Shown here: positions 24,525-32,785 of the stretch, in pieces
Layout of the letters: the number at the start of each line of letters is the position of its first letter
How positions within the stretch are numbered: position 1 is the stretch's first letter
Assembly: GCF_021173675.1 (NCBI RefSeq)
Contig: NZ_JAIHON010000016.1
Coordinates: forward strand, 159,845-223,844
Origin: Streptomyces lincolnensis
GTDB taxonomy: Bacteria; Actinomycetota; Actinomycetes; Streptomycetales; Streptomycetaceae
Direction: 5' to 3'
DNA: 64,000 bases
Program-made: the position numbers and the translations under genes
The notes under the pieces: model-generated
Seen by the model: the letters and a program-made list of their open reading frames with translations, nothing else
Told to the model about the DNA's origin: nothing
Database searches by the model: none

Positions 24525-27500
24525 TCACCCCTTTTCCAAGTACTGCTCCCTTTCCTCGTCCAGGAGGGCGTCCAGGGCTGTCCGGAGTCCGGGAAGCCCC
24601 CTCAGCTCCGGATCCGTCTCCACGATCGCCGTGGCCTCCTGTCTCGCCTCCGCGATGATCTCCTCGTCCTCGATCACGGCGAGGACGCGCAAGGAGGTGC
24701 GGGCGCCGGACTGGGCCTGCCCCAGGACATCGCCCTCGCGGCGCTGTTCCAGGTCGATGCGGGAGAGCTCGAACCCGTCCAGCGTCGAGGCCACCGAGTT
24801 CAGGCGCTGGCGGGCCGGGCTGGCCTCCGGCATCTCGGTGACGAGGAGGCAGAGGCCGGGGGCCGAGCCGCGGCCGACGCGGCCGCGGAGCTGGTGGAGC
24901 TGGGAGACGCCGAAGCGGTCGGCGTCCATGATCACCATGGCGGTGGCGTTGGGGACGTTGACGCCGACCTCGATGACCGTGGTGGCGACCAGGACGTGGG
25001 TCTCGCCCGCGGCGAAGCGGCGCATGACCGCGTCCTTGTCGTCGGGGTGCATACGACCGTGCAGGACCTCGACGCGCAGGCCGTTCAGCGGGCCCTTGGT
25101 CAGCTGGTCGGCCACCTCCAGGACGGCGAGCGGCGGGCGCTTCTCCGCCTCGTCCTCCGGGGACTTCTTCTTGCCCGCCTTCTTCGGGTCGTCCTCCTCG
25201 TCGCCGATGCGGGGGCACACGACGTACGCCTGATGGCCGTTCTCCACCTCCTCGCGCACGCGGTCCCAGGCGCGGGCCAGGAAGTGGGGCTTGTCGGCGG
25301 CCGGGACGACATGGCTGGCGATGGGCGAGCGGCCGGCCGGGAGCTGGTCGAGGACGGAGGTCTCCAGGTCGCCGAAGACCGTCATGGCGACCGTGCGCGG
25401 GATGGGGGTGGCCGTCATGACCAGGAGGTGGGGCGGCTGCTTGCCCTTGCCGCGCAGGGCGTCGCGCTGTTCGACGCCGAAGCGGTGCTGTTCGTCGACC
25501 ACGACCAGGCCGAGGTCGTGGAACTGGACCCTGTCCTCGATCAGCGCGTGCGTGCCGATCACGATCCCGGCCTCTCCGGTGGCCAGGTCCAGCATCGCCT
25601 GCCGGCGGCCGGCCGTGCCCATCGAGCCGGTGAGCAGCACCACCTTGGTGGCCTGCTCGGCGCCGCCCAGCATCCCGCCCTCGGCGAGCTCCCCCATCAT
25701 CTCCACGATCGAGCGGTGGTGCTGCTGGGCCAGGACCTCGGTGGGCGCGAGCATGGCGGCCTGGCCGCCGGCGTCGACGACGGCGAGCATGGCGCGCAGG
25801 GCGACCAGCGTGTTGTGGGTGACGGTGAAGTTGTCGGTGACGTAGGCGTGGCCGGGGTGGGCGACGCTGATGCACTGGACGGGCTTGCGTCCCACGTACT
25901 CGACCGCCCGGATTCCCCTTCGGAATGTGTTGTATTTCGGGCGGGGACCCACACGTTCGGCCTTTCGCCTCAGCCTGAACGGGGCGTACTCGCCTGGAAG
26001 AGAAACGGAGACGTTGAACGCCGCCCGCTTCGGCAGGATTCGCGCCCGGCCGCCCAAGGAACGAACCAGCCACGCGACGTCTTCCGCGAGCCTCCGCGAG
26101 ACCGAACAGAACGAGATGCTGAGGCCGCCCTTGTCGACTGTGCCATCCGTGTCCATGAGCCCTTGCAGCACGGCGAGACGGTGCTTGATCGACGTGTTCT
26201 TGAACTCGTCGGGAACGAACTTGCCATGCGACGTCACACCCCAAAGGTTCAGGTCTCGCACAGCCTGGATCACTGGATTGCGCACGCCGCCCGCGCGGTG
26301 AGTGAGCTGGATCGTGTAGTCACAATGGGAACCGCTCACCGGAACCAGCCGACATTCCGGTGCCACAGCGGTCTCGACCGCATGACGGATCTCGGCATCG
26401 ACCGTGGACAGACGCAGGTTGTGCCGGAAAGAGCCGTCCCCCAGAAGAAGGCCGAACAGGTACGGATCGAGGGGCAGCGCGCAGTCGTCTCCGAGGTCGA
26501 CCGGGGTGACGGCCGGGAGATACCACTTCGACGATCCGTTGGCCTTGAAGGTGTCCAGTCGAATCTCGCGAGTCGTCATGACCTTGGGGGCCTGGCCACG
26601 GTGCCACCCGCAACTCGTGCCAACGATCCACAGATGCTCGTCGTCGCACTCGACGGAGCTGCCGTCCGAAAGGACCAGCCGCCAGACATCGCGCTCGCCT
26701 TGCGGGAAGACACCGTCGATCAGCGCGATCTCCCCGTCGGGCACGACGATCTCGTCACCCACCCTCATGTCCCCCATACGACGGAAACCAGCGGGTGTGA
26801 GGACGAGCGAGTCGAGCGGCTGGGCCTTGCCCGAGCCCACCTCTCCTTGCAGCAGCCGGTGCATCGGGTGGTCCGTGGCGAGGTCGTCGAAGATCTCCTT
26901 GGACACCTTCTGCTGGCCGTCGGTGAGCGTGAAGGGCAGGCGGTCGTCGAAGGCGGTCAGGAGGCCGTCCGGGGCCGGTTTCCGCGGTACCGCGGGGAGT
27001 TGGGAGTCCGCGTGCCGGCGGCGGGCCAGGGCGACCTGGAGGACGAAGGCCTCGTCCCACTTGAGGCGGGAGCGGGCGTCCTCGATGTCGGCCTTGGTGT
27101 GCGGGCGGTGGATCTTGAGGAGGGCCTCGGGGAGCTCGACCAGGCCCCGGCCCTCGCGGAGGGAGGCGGGGAGGGGGTCGAGGGCGTCCTGGGCGCTGGG
27201 CAGCACCGTCTGGATCGCCTTGCCGATCTTCCAGGACTCCAGCTTGGCGGTGGCGGGGTAGATCGGGATGAGGGCGCCGGCCCAGGTCTCGACCGTCTCC
27301 TCCGCGTCGCCTCGCAGCAACTCGTAGGCAGGATGGGCCAGTTGAAGGCGGCGGTTGAAGAGGGAGACCTTGCCCGCGAACATCGCGCGGGTGCCCGGCA
27401 GGAGGTCCTTGTGGGGCTTGTGGACGCCGTTGCCGAAGAAGACCAGTTGGAGGCGGCCGCTGCCGTCGGTGATGGTGACCTCCAGCCGCTGGCCCTTGCC

Positions 27501-27758
27501 CCGGGGTGCCTTGGCGGAGGCGAAGGTGTGCAGGCGGGCGTCGGCGACCTGGGCGACCACCGTGACGTGCTCGTCCATCGGGAGGTCGGCCAGGTGGGTG
27601 AGCTGGCCGCGCTCCTCGTATCTGCGCGGATAGTGGTGCAGGAGGTCGCCGACGGTGTGCAGGCCGAGGTGCTCGGCCATCACCTTCGCGGTGGCGGGTC
27701 CGAGCACCGCCTTCAGCGGTTGTTCCAGTGGTCCTTGCGATGCGAGCACGAGATCCAT
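24525..27758 (-). CDS. recG: ATP-dependent DNA helicase RecG with an in-frame intein
   Basis: RecG remodels stalled replication forks and Holliday junctions. The open frame encodes 1077 residues, but residues 312-649 are an intein; the exteins total 739 residues, the normal RecG size. The N-extein has the wedge/OB-fold domain (HTVGDLLHHYPRRYEERGQL). The Walker A is split as GEVGSGK / TLVALRAML. The C-extein carries DEQHRFG (Walker B), TATPIPRTVAM, and LRGRVGRGS near the end. The start is the ATG giving MDLVLASQGPLEQP, after GGGGTGG; the frame is open 36 codons upstream. It diverges from the Hsp90-like gene. Unspliced protein would have a broken ATP site, so activity requires splicing. Confidence 0.97.
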   Translation of the reverse strand: MDLVLASQGPLEQPLKAVLGPATAKVMAEHLGLHTVGDLLHHYPRRYEERGQLTHLADLPMDEHVTVVAQVADARLHTFASAKAPRGKGQRLEVTITDGSGRLQLVFFGNGVHKPHKDLLPGTRAMFAGKVSLFNRRLQLAHPAYELLRGDAEETVETWAGALIPIYPATAKLESWKIGKAIQTVLPSAQDALDPLPASLREGRGLVELPEALLKIHRPHTKADIEDARSRLKWDEAFVLQVALARRRHADSQLPAVPRKPAPDGLLTAFDDRLPFTLTDGQQKVSKEIFDDLATDHPMHRLLQGEVGSGKAQPLDSLVLTPAGFRRMGDMRVGDEIVVPDGEIALIDGVFPQGERDVWRLVLSDGSSVECDDEHLWIVGTSCGWHRGQAPKVMTTREIRLDTFKANGSSKWYLPAVTPVDLGDDCALPLDPYLFGLLLGDGSFRHNLRLSTVDAEIRHAVETAVAPECRLVPVSGSHCDYTIQLTHRAGGVRNPVIQAVRDLNLWGVTSHGKFVPDEFKNTSIKHRLAVLQGLMDTDGTVDKGGLSISFCSVSRRLAEDVAWLVRSLGGRARILPKRAAFNVSVSLPGEYAPFRLRRKAERVGPRPKYNTFRRGIRAVEYVGRKPVQCISVAHPGHAYVTDNFTVTHNTLVALRAMLAVVDAGGQAAMLAPTEVLAQQHHRSIVEMMGELAEGGMLGGAEQATKVVLLTGSMGTAGRRQAMLDLATGEAGIVIGTHALIEDRVQFHDLGLVVVDEQHRFGVEQRDALRGKGKQPPHLLVMTATPIPRTVAMTVFGDLETSVLDQLPAGRSPIASHVVPAADKPHFLARAWDRVREEVENGHQAYVVCPRIGDEEDDPKKAGKKKSPEDEAEKRPPLAVLEVADQLTKGPLNGLRVEVLHGRMHPDDKDAVMRRFAAGETHVLVATTVIEVGVNVPNATAMVIMDADRFGVSQLHQLRGRVGRGSAPGLCLLVTEMPEASPARQRLNSVASTLDGFELSRIDLEQRREGDVLGQAQSGARTSLRVLAVIEDEEIIAEARQEATAIVETDPELRGLPGLRTALDALLDEEREQYLEKG
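25812..26825 (-). other. Class 3 intein with LAGLIDADG homing endonuclease, inserted in the RecG P-loop
   Basis: 338 residues between Lys of GSGK and Thr of TLVALRA. Block A is AQPLDSLVLTPAGF, starting with Ala rather than Cys or Ser. Block B is VECDDEHLWIV, with His64 and Trp66 (position B:12). Two dodecapeptide motifs, LFGLLLGDG (123-131) and LQGLMDTDG (220-228), mark a LAGLIDADG endonuclease. Block F is VQCISVAHPGHAYV, with Cys318 at F:4. Block G ends FTVTHN, with Thr336 at G:5, His337 and Asn338; the +1 extein residue is Thr. Trp-Cys-Thr at these places defines class 3 inteins, which start splicing from the F:4 cysteine. The DNA is visibly less GC-rich than the flanking exteins. Confidence 0.95.
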
Positions 27759-27926
27759 TGCACACCACCCCACTGACATTGCCGTATACGTCTGAGGAAA
27801 CCCCTGGTCAGACGGCTGGTTGGGCCGTAGGATGACGCGCTCCCGGCCCCTGCCATCCGCGGTCACCGCCTCACCGGGACCGCCCGACCCCGCGCCGTCG
27901 CCCGTCCCCCCATCGGCGCTGCTGCG

Positions 27927-29756
27927 ATGGACTCCCAGACCTCATCGTCATCCCAGGCATCCCCGTCACCCCATACCTTCCAGGTCGACCTGCGTGGTCT
28001 GGTGGACCTGCTCTCCCATCACCTCTACTCCAGCCCCAAGGTCTACCTGCGCGAACTGCTGCAGAACGCGGTGGACGCGATCACCGCCCGGCGGGCCGAG
28101 CAGCCCGACGCCCCGGCGCGGGTGCGGCTGTACGCCGACGGCGGGTCCCTGCGTGTCGAGGACTCCGGGGTCGGTCTCACCGAGGCGGACGTGCACACCC
28201 TGCTGGCCACGATCGGGCGCAGTTCCAAGCGGGCCGACGGACTGGCGGAGGTCCGCTCGGACTTCCTCGGGCAGTTCGGTATCGGGCTGCTGGCCTGTTT
28301 CGTGGTGGCCGAGCGGATCCGCGTGGTCAGCCGCAGCGCCCGTACGCCCCAGGCGCCGCCCGTGGAGTGGACGGCGAGCGACGACGGTTCGTACACCGTG
28401 CGGACGCTGCCCGACGACGCGCGTCCCGAGCCGGGCACCACCGTGCACCTGGTGGCGCGGGCCGGGGCCGGCGAGTGGCTGGCCGAGGAGCGCGTCCTGG
28501 CGCTGGCCCGCGACTTCGGGGTGCTGCTGCCGTACGACGTGCGGGTGGGCGAGGAGGCGGTCACCGATCTGCCCGCGCCCTGGGACCGGGCCTATCCGAG
28601 CCCCGCCAACCGCCGGGTGGCGCTGGCCCGGCACTGTCACGACCTGTTCGGGTTCACCCCGCTGGACGCGATCGACCTGGACGTGCCGCTCGCCGGGATC
28701 CGCGGGGTGGCGTACGTCCTGCCGTCGGCGGTCAGTCCGGCGCAGCGGGCGAGTCACCGGGTGCACCTGAAGGGCATGCTGCTGACCGAGCGGGGCGAAC
28801 AGCTGCTGCCCGACTGGGCGTTCTTCGTGCGCTGCGTCCTGGACACCGACAGCCTGCGGCCCACCGCGTCCCGTGAGTCGCTGTACGAGGACGAGACGCT
28901 GGCCGCCGTACGGGAGGCGCTCGGCGAGCGGATCCGGGCGTGGCTGACGGGCCTGGCGGCCGGTGATCCGGAGCGGCTGGCGGCCTTCCTGAACGTGCAC
29001 CACCTGGGCGTGAAGTCGCTGGCGCGGCACGACCGGGAGATGCTGCGCACGATGCTGCCGTGGCTCCCCTTCGAGACGACCGACGGGCAGCTGTCCCTGG
29101 AGGAGTTCGCGCAGCGGCACCCGGTGGTGCACTTCACGCGGACCGTCGAGGAGTACCGCCAGGTCGCGCCGATCGCGTCCGCGCAGGGCGTCGGGGTGGT
29201 CAACGGCGGTTACACCTACGACAGCGAACTGGTCGAGGCGCTGCCCTCGGTGCGCCCGGGGACGGTCGTGGCGGAGCTGGACGCCGACACCGTCACCGCG
29301 CACCTGGACGCGGTCGACCCGGCCGAGGAGCTGGCCCTGTCGGCCTTCCTGGCCGTCGCGCGGGCCAAGCTCGACCCGCTGGGCTGTGACGTGGTGCTGC
29401 GCGCCTTCCACCCGCTGTCGGTGCCCGCGCTGCACCTGGACGACCGGGCGGCGCGGCACGAGCAGGCCCGTGCCGAGGCCGAGGAGCAAGCAGACGACCT
29501 GTGGGCGGGCATCCTGGGCTCGCTGCGCGGCAGCGCACCCCGCGCGCGTCTGGTGCTCAACCATCTCAACCCGCTGATCCGGCGCATCAGTTCACTGCGC
29601 GAACCGGACCTCGTCGGCACCGCCACGGAGTCCCTCTACGGGCAGGCGCTGCTGATGGCGCAGCGCCCCCTCAGGCCGGCCGACTCGGCGCTGCTGAACC
29701 GGGCGTTCATCGGCCTGCTGGAATGGGCCACGCACAGCGAGGACGGGCGGCGATGA
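27927..29756 (+). CDS. Hsp90-family (HtpG-like) ATPase paralogue
   Basis: A 609-residue GHKL-fold protein. The N-terminal ATP site has the Hsp90 pattern: YLRELLQNAVDAI (Glu43, Asn47, Asp50), VEDSGVGLT (Asp79), ATIGRSSKR and GQFGIGLLA (115-122). A middle-domain ASRESLYED near residue 315 matches the Hsp90 SRE motif. The last third is divergent and ends EDGRR, with no eukaryotic MEEVD. It differs enough from housekeeping HtpG to be a separate subfamily. No good Shine-Dalgarno precedes the ATG. Its stop overlaps the next gene's start (ATGA), so it is translated together with a large TPR protein. I do not recall these genes at this place in S. coelicolor, so they may be an insertion. Confidence 0.9.
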   Translation: MDSQTSSSSQASPSPHTFQVDLRGLVDLLSHHLYSSPKVYLRELLQNAVDAITARRAEQPDAPARVRLYADGGSLRVEDSGVGLTEADVHTLLATIGRSSKRADGLAEVRSDFLGQFGIGLLACFVVAERIRVVSRSARTPQAPPVEWTASDDGSYTVRTLPDDARPEPGTTVHLVARAGAGEWLAEERVLALARDFGVLLPYDVRVGEEAVTDLPAPWDRAYPSPANRRVALARHCHDLFGFTPLDAIDLDVPLAGIRGVAYVLPSAVSPAQRASHRVHLKGMLLTERGEQLLPDWAFFVRCVLDTDSLRPTASRESLYEDETLAAVREALGERIRAWLTGLAAGDPERLAAFLNVHHLGVKSLARHDREMLRTMLPWLPFETTDGQLSLEEFAQRHPVVHFTRTVEEYRQVAPIASAQGVGVVNGGYTYDSELVEALPSVRPGTVVAELDADTVTAHLDAVDPAEELALSAFLAVARAKLDPLGCDVVLRAFHPLSVPALHLDDRAARHEQARAEAEEQADDLWAGILGSLRGSAPRARLVLNHLNPLIRRISSLREPDLVGTATESLYGQALLMAQRPLRPADSALLNRAFIGLLEWATHSEDGRR

Positions 29757-32700
29757 GCTCGATCACGGACTTCGACTCCCTCCGCGAGGCGATGGCGGAG
29801 AACTCCGAGCGGCCGGAGGGTCCCGCCCGCAACGCGCGCGCGGAGCAGCTGCTCGCCGAGGCGGAGCGGCTGAACATCCCGCTCGCCGTGATCGAGGCGC
29901 TCGGGCACCAGCTGAAGGTCTACAACTACAGCTCCGAGAAGGACAAGATGTTCGTCCCCTTCGCGCGTCTGCTGCGCATGTGGGACGAGCGGCCGGAGGA
30001 CTTCGACGCGTACGAGACGCACTCGCTGCACTGGGTCTTCAAGTGGATGTCCTCGGGCATGCTCGACCAGCCGCACATCCCGCTCGCCTCGGTCGAGAAG
30101 TGGCTCGGCGAGATGGAGCACCGCTACCGGCTGGCCGGGCACTCCGAACGGGCCGTGCGCAGCGCGGAGTTCAGCGTGGCCGCGCATGTCGGGGACATGG
30201 TGCGGGCCGAGCGGGCGTACGCCGCGTGGCTGGCCGCCGACCGGGACGCCATGGCCGACTGCCGCGCCTGCGAACTGCACGGGCAGGGCTGCTGGCAGGT
30301 GGAGCGCGGCCGGGACGCGGAGGCGCTGCGGCTGTGGGCGCCGGTCCTGGAGGGCGAGTTCACCTGCGCGCACGAGCCGCACACGGTGCTCGCGTCCTCC
30401 CTGGCGCCCCTGCTGCGGCTGGGCCGTGTGGACGAGGCGCGCGCCCACCATCTGCGCGGCCTCCGGCTCGTGCGGGCCATGGAGAGCATGCGCGGCGCCT
30501 ACGCGGACCACGTCGAGTTCTGCGCGCTGACCGGCAACGAGGCACGCGGCCTCGAACTCCTCGCCGAGCGGCCGGCGTACTTCACGGACGACGGGCAGCC
30601 GCGCAGCAGGCTGGACTTCCTGGCCGTGGTGACCCTGCTGATGGACCGGCTGGCCGAGCTCGGTCTCGGCGACCGGCGGGTGCCCGGACCTCCCGACCGG
30701 GAGTGGACCGCGCGGGAACTCGCCGCCCACGCGCGTGGGGAGGCCCTCGCCCTCGCCGCCCGTTTCGACGACCGCAACGGCACCCCGCACGTCGGCGAGT
30801 GTGCACGCGCGCGTATGGCGCAGCGCCCCCTGGTCGAACGGCTGCCCCTGGGCGTGCGTACGGTCCGCGCGGCCCCCTCGGTGGTGCCGCCGGCGGCGCC
30901 CGTGCCCTCCGCGGAGCCCGACCTGCCCGCCCTGATCGCCGAGGCCAGGCGCCTGTCGGAGGCCCTCCGGCCGCACGCCGTGGAGGCCTGGGCCGCGGTG
31001 GCGCGGGCGGCGGAGGGCGTCGAGCTGGACGCCCGCGACCGGGCCGAGATCGCCGAGCACGAGGCGATGGACCGCGGCCCCGAGGGCATCCCGCTCTTCG
31101 AGCACGCGGCCGAGCTCTACGCCGCGGCCGGCGACCCCGGCGAGGCCCTGGCGGCCCGCACCCGCGCGGCCTACGTCGACGCTCTCACGGGCCACGTCGA
31201 GGAGGCCCTCGCGGCCGTCTCCGGCCCCTACGACGAGATCCTCGCCCTCTACGCCGAGGACGGCACCGGCGTACTCCAGACCGCCGCTGTGCTGATGGGC
31301 CGGGCCCGGGTGCTGATGCGGCGGGTGCAGCAGGTGGTGGAGCAGAGCGCCCCCTCGACCGGCCCCGCGCCCACCCTGAGCGGAGTCCTCGCCGACGCCG
31401 AGGTCGCCGCCCGGGAAGTGCTCGCCCTGGTGGAGGGACACACCGGGGACGACGTACGGCTGGCCGCGCGGGCCGCCGAGGCGCAGGCCATGCTGGCCGA
31501 GCTGGCGGCGCAGGGCGGCGACCTGGAGGTGGCCGCGGAGCTGTACGCGCGCGCGGCGGCCGCGTTCGTCGCCGCGGGACTGCCGTGGTTCGCGGTGGAG
31601 TACGAGGCCCGGCTGGCCGGGCTGGCGCACCACCTCGGCGACCTCGCCGGGACGGAGCGGGCGCTGCGGGCCGCCCTGGAGCACGGCGGGGCGGAGCTGG
31701 AGGCCACGGGACGGGCGCAGCTGCATCTCCAGCTCGCCGAGGTCGTCGGCGGCCGGGGAGGCGCCGAGGAGGCCGCCCAGCACGCCCTGGAGGCGGCGCA
31801 CTGGGCCGACGAGGCCGGGGAGGGTCCGACGTTCGGCGCCTTCGCCCGGCACCAGCTCGGCGGGTTCCTGCTGCGGCGGGGCCGGTGGGCCGAGGCCGCG
31901 GAGGTGCTGGAGTCGGCGCTGCCCGACCTGCGCGCCGAGACCCACGGCGACGGCGCGGTCGTACAGGCCCTGTGGTGGCTCGGTGACTGCCTGGGCGAGC
32001 TCGGCGATCACCGCGAGGCGGCACAGCGGCGGCTCCAGGCGGCCGAGATCGCCCGGCACTGGCCCGAGCAGCAGGACCACGCCACGCTCGCCCACCTCGC
32101 CGCCGAGTCCCTCGGTCAGGCGGGTCTCGCGGACGAGGCGGACCGCGCCTACGCGCGCGCCGGTGACCTGTGGCGCTCGCTCGGCGACGTCCACGGCCTG
32201 GTCCGCGCCCTGCGCGCCCGCGCCTGGCTCGCCCTGCGCACGGAGAACGGCTCCGGCACGGCCCGGGAACTGATGGCGAGCGCGGTCCGGGCGTGCGAGG
32301 CCGCGTTGGGCTCGACCGCCGTCACCGCGGAGCCCGGCGCCGCGGTCCCGGACGACGAGGAGGCCACGGCCGCCGAGGCCGCGCGGCTGCGGCTCGTGGC
32401 CGAACTGGGCCACACCCGCCGCCAGTTCGGCGACCTGCTCGCCCGTTCCGCCGCCGAGGACACCGAGGCCGCCGAAGACGCCGACGACACCGAGGACGAC
32501 TCGATCCGGGCCGTCCTGGAGGAGGCCCTGTCCCAGATGACGGAGGCGATCGTGGTCTTCGCCTCGCTCGGCGCCGACGCCCTGCACAGCCGCACCGGCG
32601 CCGAACTCGCCGCGGGCTGGCTGGAGGCCGATTTGGGCCGCCCCTCCCGGGCACTGGCACGCGCGCGTGCGGTGCGAGCGGCGTACGAGGGTGCCGCGGA

Positions 32701-32773
32701 CGACGACACCGCGTCGGCCCGGCGAGCCGAGGCGGAACAGATGCTCCGGCTCGCGGAGGACCAGGGCGCGTAG
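29753..32773 (+). CDS. Large tetratricopeptide-repeat protein coupled to the Hsp90 paralogue
   Basis: A 1006-residue soluble protein, almost entirely helical, with many degenerate TPR-like units rich in Ala, Glu and Leu (for example YARAAAAFVAAGLPWFAVEYE near 600, and DEADRAYARAGDLWRSLGD near 800). There is no signal peptide, membrane helix or recognisable catalytic motif. The N-terminal 120 residues (VYNYSSEKDKMFVPFARLLR and onward) are more hydrophobic and less repetitive and may be a distinct domain. The start ATG overlaps the Hsp90 stop. A co-chaperone or client-adaptor role is inferred from TPR proteins being Hsp90 partners in eukaryotes. It ends 12 bp from the convergent DAK gene. Confidence 0.85.
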   Translation: MSSITDFDSLREAMAENSERPEGPARNARAEQLLAEAERLNIPLAVIEALGHQLKVYNYSSEKDKMFVPFARLLRMWDERPEDFDAYETHSLHWVFKWMSSGMLDQPHIPLASVEKWLGEMEHRYRLAGHSERAVRSAEFSVAAHVGDMVRAERAYAAWLAADRDAMADCRACELHGQGCWQVERGRDAEALRLWAPVLEGEFTCAHEPHTVLASSLAPLLRLGRVDEARAHHLRGLRLVRAMESMRGAYADHVEFCALTGNEARGLELLAERPAYFTDDGQPRSRLDFLAVVTLLMDRLAELGLGDRRVPGPPDREWTARELAAHARGEALALAARFDDRNGTPHVGECARARMAQRPLVERLPLGVRTVRAAPSVVPPAAPVPSAEPDLPALIAEARRLSEALRPHAVEAWAAVARAAEGVELDARDRAEIAEHEAMDRGPEGIPLFEHAAELYAAAGDPGEALAARTRAAYVDALTGHVEEALAAVSGPYDEILALYAEDGTGVLQTAAVLMGRARVLMRRVQQVVEQSAPSTGPAPTLSGVLADAEVAAREVLALVEGHTGDDVRLAARAAEAQAMLAELAAQGGDLEVAAELYARAAAAFVAAGLPWFAVEYEARLAGLAHHLGDLAGTERALRAALEHGGAELEATGRAQLHLQLAEVVGGRGGAEEAAQHALEAAHWADEAGEGPTFGAFARHQLGGFLLRRGRWAEAAEVLESALPDLRAETHGDGAVVQALWWLGDCLGELGDHREAAQRRLQAAEIARHWPEQQDHATLAHLAAESLGQAGLADEADRAYARAGDLWRSLGDVHGLVRALRARAWLALRTENGSGTARELMASAVRACEAALGSTAVTAEPGAAVPDDEEATAAEAARLRLVAELGHTRRQFGDLLARSAAEDTEAAEDADDTEDDSIRAVLEEALSQMTEAIVVFASLGADALHSRTGAELAAGWLEADLGRPSRALARARAVRAAYEGAADDDTASARRAEAEQMLRLAEDQGA

Positions 32774-32785
32774 GGGAGGCGTCTC

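Noticed and set aside
25812..26825. Reading the recG insert as a class 1 intein or as a RecG-specific domain
   Set aside because: Class 1 needs Cys or Ser at position 1; here it is Ala. The insert has all intein blocks and both LAGLIDADG motifs, so a native domain is unlikely.
24309..27776. Plus-strand open frame of 1155 codons across recG
   Set aside because: Antisense to recG and its intein; no recognisable domain.
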